Source: an uncultured Chlorobiaceae bacterium
GTDB taxonomy: Bacteria > Bacteroidota > Chlorobiia > Chlorobiales > Chlorobiaceae
Direction of reading: 5' to 3'
NCBI GenBank assembly: GCA_903904495.1
Contig: CAIVCU010000401.1
Span: forward strand, 1-11,549
Length of the DNA stretch: 11,549 bases
Shown: positions 6,599 through 11,549 of the stretch, piece by piece
Layout: each line of letters opens with the position of its first letter
Numbering within the stretch: the stretch's first letter is position 1
Translations under genes and position numbers: made by a program
Notes under the pieces: generated by a model
Told to the model about the DNA's origin: nothing
Databases searched by the model: none
Seen by the model: the letters and a program-made list of their open reading frames with translations, nothing else

Positions 6599-7486
6599 TT
6601 CTGTTGAGTCAGTTTTCTCAATCAGGTCGAGTATCTTTTTCAACCGGCGGTTAAACTCCTCGTGCGCATCGTGGTGCATGCAGTGTGATGCTTTTGGAAT
6701 GATAAATGCGCCAGCCTGTGGCAGAAGTTGCTGAAATTCAGGTATGATTTTATGAGGAGGGAGAGCTGAATCTTCTGCACCCCATACCAGATATGCCGGT
6801 CCCTTGTAATTGCATGGTTTCGGGAGATGATCGAGCCTGAAATCCAGAGGCCTTTTTGAGGGCGAAAGGTAAGACCATTGGGCTCCTTTGTCCTGAAGCG
6901 GCAGTGTGAACTGATTGATCAGCTTTACATCTACCTTATTTTGATTAAAGTATGTAGGTATGAGACTCTGGCTTACACCCATCGGATTTGCAAAAGCTGT
7001 AAACAGTACCTCTCCGATTAAAGGTGATCCGATTATTCCGAAGAAAAAACTGGTCACACCCTCCATGGTGTCACCAAAAAGACCGGAGGGGTTTGCAAGG
7101 ATGAGGGCTTTGACTTTGTCTGGTTTGTGGTGGGCAAAATAGATGCCGCTTGCCGCACCCATCGAATGGCCGATAATAATGACTTTATCCAGCTTTTTCA
7201 GATAAAGAAATGCTTCTATCTGTGCGGCAAACAGCTCAAGACAGTACCGGACATTCGGTTTCTGTGATTTTCCGAAACCGATAAGGTCGAGGGCATAGAT
7301 TTTATGCTCATGGGCAAATGCAGGAATATTCAGATTCCAGTGCTCAATCATACCGCCGTAACCGTGAATAAAAAGAAGGGGAGTTTTTTCAGGGTTATCT
7401 TGACCGAACTCCTGATATCTGATTTTTGCTTCATCTTCAGGTGAGAACTGCCATAAAAAGTATTGATCTTTCACCGCGCTGCTCAT
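6587..7486 (-). CDS. Alpha/beta-fold hydrolase
   Basis: 299 residues, cytoplasmic, about the usual family size. The oxyanion-hole motif HGYGG is at 41-45, followed by ALDLIGFGKS (65-74) and the nucleophile elbow GHSMGA with Ser108. The likely acid is Asp239 in WGAEDS, and the base is His268 in ASHCMHHD. The catalytic triad is therefore complete. A cap region with hydrophobic helices (about 136-190) precedes the acid. The family covers esterases, lipases, haloalkane dehalogenases and C-C hydrolases. The 'HGYGG ... HWNLN' start and FGKSQKP also resemble esterase-like relatives in phototrophs (pheophytinase and BchO types), but the substrate cannot be read from sequence. The ATG at 7484-7486 has no Shine-Dalgarno sequence but is the only sensible start. 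It is divergent from the Rrf2 regulator, so that protein could control it. Confidence 0.88.
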   Translation of the reverse strand: MSSAVKDQYFLWQFSPEDEAKIRYQEFGQDNPEKTPLLFIHGYGGMIEHWNLNIPAFAHEHKIYALDLIGFGKSQKPNVRYCLELFAAQIEAFLYLKKLDKVIIIGHSMGAASGIYFAHHKPDKVKALILANPSGLFGDTMEGVTSFFFGIIGSPLIGEVLFTAFANPMGVSQSLIPTYFNQNKVDVKLINQFTLPLQDKGAQWSYLSPSKRPLDFRLDHLPKPCNYKGPAYLVWGAEDSALPPHKIIPEFQQLLPQAGAFIIPKASHCMHHDAHEEFNRRLKKILDLIEKTDSTELIG

Positions 7487-7577
7487 TATAAAATCAGTAA
7501 AATTCTCGTATGGTATAAAACTTATAAAACAATATATCCGTTAAATGGCAATATAAAAGATATTGGTTAACACGAAG

Positions 7578-7600
7578 AATAGGCTTAAACTTATCCTATT
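7578..7600. promoter_or_regulatory. Candidate operator upstream of the Rrf2 gene
   Basis: AATAGG (7578-7583) and CCTATT (7595-7600) form an inverted repeat with an 11-base centre, ending 17 bases before the ATG of the Rrf2-type gene. Rrf2 proteins bind such AT-rich dyads as dimers and often repress their own gene. That makes this a reasonable autoregulatory site, though the dyad is only six base pairs. Confidence 0.35.
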
Positions 7601-7616
7601 TATCAGAACATAACAT

Positions 7617-8030
7617 ATGCTTCAGGTTTCCAGAAAATTTGAATATGGACTTCATGCGGTTTCTTACCTGGCGACCAAGGGTCAGGACAGGGTGGTTACT
7701 GTCAAGGAAATGGCCGATGATATCGGGTTTTCTCAGGAGTTTCTTTCCAAGGCCATGCAGAGCCTTAAAAAGGCCGGTATTACAACCTCAGTTCAGGGGG
7801 TGAAAGGCGGCTATATGCTTGGCAGGCCGACAGCTCAAATCACTATTGCTGATATTGCGGTCGCCATTGAGGGAAAGCCGCATATTGTGCACTGTGGAGT
7901 GAAGTCCGGCAGCTGTGAAATATATTCCTCATGCAATCACAGGAACTATATGAACAGGCTTCAAGGGAAAATTCACGATCTTTTAACGGAAACGACAATC
8001 CAGGTGTTACTGCAGGAGATAACAGAGTAG
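7617..8030 (+). CDS. Rrf2-family transcriptional regulator, probable Fe-S sensor
   Basis: 137 residues, matching the small winged-helix Rrf2 family (IscR, NsrR, CymR, RsrR). The opening LQVSRKFEYGLHAVSYLA, the recognition helix region GFSQEFLSKAMQSLKKAG (37-54) and the wing VQGVKGGYMLGRP (59-71) are typical. Three cysteines, Cys93, Cys100 and Cys106 (C-x6-C-x5-C), sit where IscR and NsrR bind an Fe-S cluster. The spacing is close to but not identical with IscR (C-x5-C-x5-C). It may therefore sense iron-sulfur status, redox or nitric oxide, and act as repressor or activator, but the regulon is unknown. The ATG at 7617 lacks a Shine-Dalgarno sequence. A possible operator lies just upstream, and the divergent hydrolase gene shares the 130-base intergenic region. 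Confidence 0.92.
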   Translation: MLQVSRKFEYGLHAVSYLATKGQDRVVTVKEMADDIGFSQEFLSKAMQSLKKAGITTSVQGVKGGYMLGRPTAQITIADIAVAIEGKPHIVHCGVKSGSCEIYSSCNHRNYMNRLQGKIHDLLTETTIQVLLQEITE

Positions 8031-8061
8031 CAGAAAAGGTTTTTTCCTTCCCTTTGTTCTG
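8031..8061 (+). terminator. Weak hairpin after the Rrf2 gene
   Basis: Immediately after the stop codon, CAGAAAAGG can pair with CCTTTGTTCTG around a T-rich loop, with one bulge. There is no clear T-run after the stem. It may end the Rrf2 transcript or only mark a folded intergenic RNA. Nothing else notable is seen before uvrA, and no Shine-Dalgarno sequence precedes its ATG. Confidence 0.3.
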
Positions 8062-8143
8062 CGTTTATTACCTCCTCAGGGTGAGAGGACTCTTCTTTAA
8101 GGTTTCCCCGACCAATCATTAATGTACAAGATTATTAGACATC

Positions 8144-10990
8144 ATGACCACTCATAGGCTCAACACTTCAGCAGTCGCTGAAACGAGTCTGCCGGATATT
8201 GTCCTCAAAGGCATCAATACGCATAATCTCGCGAATATTTCGGTTTGTATTCCCCGTAACCGGTTTGTAGTCCTGACTGGTGTCAGCGGATCGGGCAAGT
8301 CAAGTCTTGCATTCGATACCCTATACGCTGAAGGACACCGCCGCTATGTCGAATCTCTTTCAGCCTATGTTCGCCAGTTCCTCGAACGCATGCCGCGGCC
8401 TGACATAGAGAGTGTTGAAGGAATTGCTCCGGCCATTGCTATCGAGCAGAAACCCATTCCGAAAAACCCGCGTTCCACGGTTGGCACTGTGTCGGAAATT
8501 TATGACTATCTCCGTCTGCTTTATGCCAGAATTGGCAAAATCTATTCTCGCGATACCAACGAGCTTGTGCTGAAGCATACTCCGGATGATGTGAGCCTCC
8601 AAGCCGGTTTTTTTGACGAGGGAACTAAGTTTTATGTGGGATTTCTTTTTCCTGCTCATCAGGATGCAGGACACCATAGTTGTTCGGTCCAGGATGAAAT
8701 AGCAAATCTTCTGAAAAAAGGTTTTTTCAGGGTGGTAGCCGGTGATGAGGTGCTTGATCTTAACACTGAGAAAGCCTGTAAGCGTGTGCTTGAGATGTCT
8801 CAAACCGAACGCGCATCTCTTCTGGTTTTAGTCGATCGTTTTGTTGCTAAGCATGATGAAAAGGTTTTCAGCCGCGTCTCTCAGGCAGCCGAAAGCTGTT
8901 TCAATGAATCCGGAGGCGATTCGGCCCTGAAGGTTGTCGGAGGAAAAACCTACCTTTTCAGTGACCGTCTTGAATTGAATGGTATTGAATATCAGGAGCT
9001 TTCTCCCCAGCTTTTCGCCTTTAACTCGCCGATAGGCGCCTGCACAACCTGTCAGGGGTTTGGCCGCATTGCAGGTATTGATGAAGATGCTGTTGTCCCC
9101 GACAAGTCGCTCACGCTTGAAGAGGGTGCGATAGCGTGCTGGAACTCTGAAAAATATCGCTGGAATCTCAGGCAGCTTCTTGCAGTGGCACCAACGCTTG
9201 GAATTCCCCTTGATGTTCCCTATGAAAAAATTTCGTATGCGCATAAGGAGATTATCTGGAAAGGACTTCCTGATGAACGATACAAGGGGATCTGGCCCTT
9301 TTTTGCTGAAATTGAGAAAGATGCCGGTTACAAGATGCACTACAGGGTCTTTTTAAGTCGATACCGCGGTTATGCGACCTGTCCGGACTGTGAGGGGAAC
9401 CGCCTTAACCCTGATGCAAGACTTGTGAGGGTTTCCGGCTGCCAGATCGGTGAGGTTTCGCGTATGAATATTGGCGAGGCTCTCGAGTTTTTCCGGAATC
9501 TCGATATTTCGCCCTTCGACCGCAAAGTGGCGGAAGTTATCTTGCAGGAAATCATAAAACGTCTCGGCTATCTGCTCGATGTGGGGTTGAATTATCTTAC
9601 TCTTGACCGGCTGACCCATACCTTGAGCGGAGGGGAGTTTCAGCGCATCAATCTTTCCACCTCTCTTGGTTCTCCGCTTGTCGGAGCCATCTATATTCTT
9701 GACGAGCCGAGTATCGGACTCCACCAGAGTGATTCTGCACGCCTCATTTCACTGCTCAGACGGTTGCGCGATCTTGGAAACACGGTTGTTGTTGTTGAGC
9801 ATGACCGTGAAATTATCGAAGCCGCCGATGAAGTTATCGACCTTGGCCCGTATGCCGGTCGTCTTGGAGGTGAAGTGGTTTTTCATGGTTCGGTCACAGA
9901 AATGAGGGATCACGGTACTTCGCTGACAGCCCAGTATCTTAAAGGCTCAAAACGGATTGCGGTGCCGAAGATTCGCAGAACGCCGGATTTCACCTCCTGC
10001 ATTGAAATTACAGGTGCCATGCAGAACAATCTGAAAAATATTGATGTGCGCTTCCCTCTCGGTGTCATGACCTGTGTGACGGGTGTGAGCGGTTCGGGCA
10101 AGTCAACTCTGGTCAACGATATTCTCAACAAGGGGATTCTGAAGGAAAAAGTCGGGTTAAAGGAAAAAGTCGGAACCCATCGTTCAATTTCAGGAACATG
10201 GCTTGTGGATCGGGTTGAACATGTTGATCAGTCTCCTATTGGAAAATCAAGCCGCAGTAACCCTGTAACCTATCTCAAAATATTCGATGACATCCGTACG
10301 CTTTTTTCGCAGACCAGGGATGCAAAACAAAGGGGTTTGAAGGCAGGTTATTTTTCTTTCAATATTCCCGGCGGTCGTTGTGAAACCTGTGCCGGAGAGG
10401 GCAGTGTCCACATTGAAATGCAATTTCTTGCCGATATCGAAGCTGTTTGTGAGGATTGCAGAGGCCTGCGCTACAAACCTGATACCCTTGAAGTGAAGTT
10501 TCAGGGGCTTTCTATTGCCGAAGTGCTCGATATGACTGTTGAAGAGGCCATGGTATTTTTCCGTAATGAGAAGGGGATTGCAAGAAAACTGATAGTACTT
10601 GACGAGGTAGGGCTTGGTTATATCAGGCTTGGACAGTCGTCAAGTACCCTGTCTGGCGGTGAGGCACAGCGTCTGAAGCTTGCAAGTTTTATTGCCCGTG
10701 CCGATGTGGAGCATACCCTCTTTATTTTTGATGAGCCGACAACGGGTCTCCATTTCGAGGATATCAACAAGTTGATAAGCTGTTTTGAAAAACTTCTGGA
10801 TCAGAAAAATACTCTGGTCATTATTGAACACAATCCGGATATCATCACGCAGGCTGACTGGATTATCGATCTTGGACCGGGTGCGGGGGATAAAGGAGGC
10901 ACTATTGTTGCAGAAGGCACACCGGAAGAGATAGCAGCGATGGATCACTCTCTGACTGGCCGCTATCTCAAACCCTCTCTTGAACGTTGA
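8144..10990 (+). CDS. uvrA: UvrABC system protein A (excision-repair ATPase)
   Basis: 948 residues, normal for UvrA, the ABC-type dimer that finds bulky DNA damage and loads UvrB. The first ATPase module has Walker A GVSGSGKSS (46-54), signature LSGGEFQR (494-501) and Walker B YILDEPSIGLH (517-527). The second has Walker A GVSGSGKST (647-655), LSGGEAQR (836-843) and FIFDEPTTGLH (860-870). The C-terminal zinc module is complete: C746-x2-C749-x19-C769-x2-C772. In the first module only the second CxxC (Cys300, Cys303) is present. The usual earlier pair is replaced by LFSDRLELNGIEY (271-283), a form I associate with Bacteroidota/Chlorobi UvrA. Another pair is Cys413/Cys416. An in-frame duplication gives KEKVGLKEKVG at 668-678. 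The gene appears monocistronic. It is convergent with the next gene, 15 bases away. Confidence 0.97.
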   Translation: MTTHRLNTSAVAETSLPDIVLKGINTHNLANISVCIPRNRFVVLTGVSGSGKSSLAFDTLYAEGHRRYVESLSAYVRQFLERMPRPDIESVEGIAPAIAIEQKPIPKNPRSTVGTVSEIYDYLRLLYARIGKIYSRDTNELVLKHTPDDVSLQAGFFDEGTKFYVGFLFPAHQDAGHHSCSVQDEIANLLKKGFFRVVAGDEVLDLNTEKACKRVLEMSQTERASLLVLVDRFVAKHDEKVFSRVSQAAESCFNESGGDSALKVVGGKTYLFSDRLELNGIEYQELSPQLFAFNSPIGACTTCQGFGRIAGIDEDAVVPDKSLTLEEGAIACWNSEKYRWNLRQLLAVAPTLGIPLDVPYEKISYAHKEIIWKGLPDERYKGIWPFFAEIEKDAGYKMHYRVFLSRYRGYATCPDCEGNRLNPDARLVRVSGCQIGEVSRMNIGEALEFFRNLDISPFDRKVAEVILQEIIKRLGYLLDVGLNYLTLDRLTHTLSGGEFQRINLSTSLGSPLVGAIYILDEPSIGLHQSDSARLISLLRRLRDLGNTVVVVEHDREIIEAADEVIDLGPYAGRLGGEVVFHGSVTEMRDHGTSLTAQYLKGSKRIAVPKIRRTPDFTSCIEITGAMQNNLKNIDVRFPLGVMTCVTGVSGSGKSTLVNDILNKGILKEKVGLKEKVGTHRSISGTWLVDRVEHVDQSPIGKSSRSNPVTYLKIFDDIRTLFSQTRDAKQRGLKAGYFSFNIPGGRCETCAGEGSVHIEMQFLADIEAVCEDCRGLRYKPDTLEVKFQGLSIAEVLDMTVEEAMVFFRNEKGIARKLIVLDEVGLGYIRLGQSSSTLSGGEAQRLKLASFIARADVEHTLFIFDEPTTGLHFEDINKLISCFEKLLDQKNTLVIIEHNPDIITQADWIIDLGPGAGDKGGTIVAEGTPEEIAAMDHSLTGRYLKPSLER

Positions 10991-11005
10991 AGCTGTTTTT
11001 GTTCC

Positions 11006-11317
11006 TCAGCTTTTCAGCGGGTCATCTTCAAGTGCTCCGCCGTGCAGCCGGATATGCGGAAAGTGCGACTGCGCTGTCCGTTCAACCCATACCGCATTTC
11101 CTTTACTGAATTCGGTTTCGTTTGCCGCTACCGACATGCGGTTTTTGGCAAGAGCGGCAATTTCCTGTAGAAGTGCAGCGAGCTGCCGGTCTTCGCTTGT
11201 AGCCGTATCGTCCTGCATTTTTGAGAGGGTGCTTGTCAGTTTTTCCATGGCAACTTTACCGATTGTGTAATAGAGTGCATGATCCTTTGATGTATCTGAT
11301 TCCGTATACATAGGCAT
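11006..11317 (-). CDS. Small protein of unknown function
   Basis: From the ATG at 11315-11317 it has 103 residues, starting MPMYTESDTSKDHALYY. It is soluble, with no signal peptide or membrane segment. A helical, possibly coiled middle (about 20-65: IGKVAMEKLTSTLSKM, then LAALLQEIAALAKNRM) is followed by a polar tail, WVERTAQSHFPHIRLHGG. I do not recognise the family. A longer frame beginning with TTG at 11372-11374 exists, but it has no ribosome-binding site and would reach into the groES promoter, so the internal ATG is preferred. A second ATG two codons later is equally possible. The gene is divergent from groES and convergent with uvrA. Clean codon use like its neighbours supports a real gene. 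Confidence 0.65.
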   Translation of the reverse strand: MPMYTESDTSKDHALYYTIGKVAMEKLTSTLSKMQDDTATSEDRQLAALLQEIAALAKNRMSVAANETEFSKGNAVWVERTAQSHFPHIRLHGGALEDDPLKS

Positions 11318-11361
11318 ATCGTTTGTAAATGAAAAATGTATTTCCTGAGATAAAGAAACTT

Positions 11362-11389
11362 TTGGAAGGGACAATTTTTTTTATATTAT
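11362..11389 (+). promoter_or_regulatory. groES promoter
   Basis: TTGGAA (11362-11367) and TATTAT (11384-11389) are separated by 16 bases. Transcription would start near 11396, just before the CIRCE element, which is the classical arrangement for HrcA-controlled groESL promoters. An overlapping TATATT at 11382 gives a poorer spacer. Confidence 0.55.
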
Positions 11390-11400
11390 TAGGTGTTCTT

Positions 11401-11427
11401 TTAGCACTCAAGGCTTTCGAGTGCTAA
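11401..11427 (+). promoter_or_regulatory. CIRCE operator (HrcA binding site)
   Basis: TTAGCACTC (11401-11409) and GAGTGCTAA (11419-11427) are perfect inverted repeats with a nine-base spacer, exactly matching the CIRCE consensus. The HrcA repressor binds here and is released when GroEL becomes occupied by unfolded protein, so groESL is induced by heat shock. In RNA the dyad also forms a hairpin in the groES 5' leader, about 70 bases before the start codon. Confidence 0.97.
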
Positions 11428-11496
11428 AAGCATAAAAGTTAAAGCAACAATCAATAGTATCTTACTATTAATCTAAAACCCAAACAAGAGAAGACA

Positions 11497-11549
11497 ATGA
11501 ACTTGAAACCCTTAGCTGATCGAGTTATTGTTAAACCTGCACCGGCAGA
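11497..11549 (+). CDS. groES: Co-chaperonin GroES (10 kDa), 5' end only
   Basis: Only the first 17 codons and two bases lie in the window. They read MNLKPLADRVIVKPAPA, the conserved start of GroES (the first beta-strand 'x-P-L-x-D-R-V-x-V'). GroES forms the heptameric lid of the GroEL folding chamber. The ATG is preceded by a purine-rich AAGAGAAG. With the CIRCE operator upstream this is the usual HrcA-regulated groESL operon, with groEL expected just beyond the window. The end coordinate is the window edge, not the gene end. Confidence 0.95.
   Translation, partial: MNLKPLADRVIVKPAPA

Noticed and set aside
8360..9724. Several minus-strand open frames within uvrA
   Set aside because: They are shadows of the strongly conserved uvrA reading frame and have no independent start signals.

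Overview
The window looks like chromosomal DNA of a green sulfur bacterium (Chlorobiaceae, Chlorobium/Pelodictyon-like). This is inferred from recognised proteins, not from a search. The TrpB, the UvrA variant, the large LptD-type outer-membrane protein and the groES start preceded by a perfect CIRCE operator all fit that group. So do moderate GC, many starts with weak or no Shine-Dalgarno sequence, and a heptanucleotide tandem repeat. Codon use in the long genes is homogeneous.

Layout. Bases 1-944 carry no intact gene and read as a graveyard. They hold a near-duplicated 15-mer, a frameshifted start of a pentapeptide-repeat protein (147-312, +) and a fragment of an IS21-type IstB ATPase (630-776, -). 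From 945 the content is intact: a small exported TPR protein (+), then a convergent protein of unknown function with a HEPN-like C-terminus (-). Next, on the minus strand and read in the order trpB then tRNA, come trpB, a five-unit heptamer repeat abutting its stop codon, and tRNA-Gly(GCC) with its own promoter and terminator. An lptD-like gene (+) diverges from trpB and overlaps tail-to-tail by 12 bases with an alpha/beta hydrolase (-). Divergent from the hydrolase is an Rrf2-family regulator with three cysteines (+), followed by uvrA (+). A small unknown gene (-) converges on uvrA. The window ends in the CIRCE-controlled groES start.

How the genes relate. This is mostly housekeeping: tryptophan synthesis, outer-membrane LPS assembly, nucleotide excision repair, glycine decoding and heat shock. 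Most genes are single transcription units arranged divergently or convergently, so there is little operon evidence. I found no convincing new multi-gene system. The points most worth a second look are the degenerate HEPN motif, the decayed accessory remnants at the left, the heptamer repeat flush with the trpB stop, and the reduced zinc module and local duplication in UvrA.
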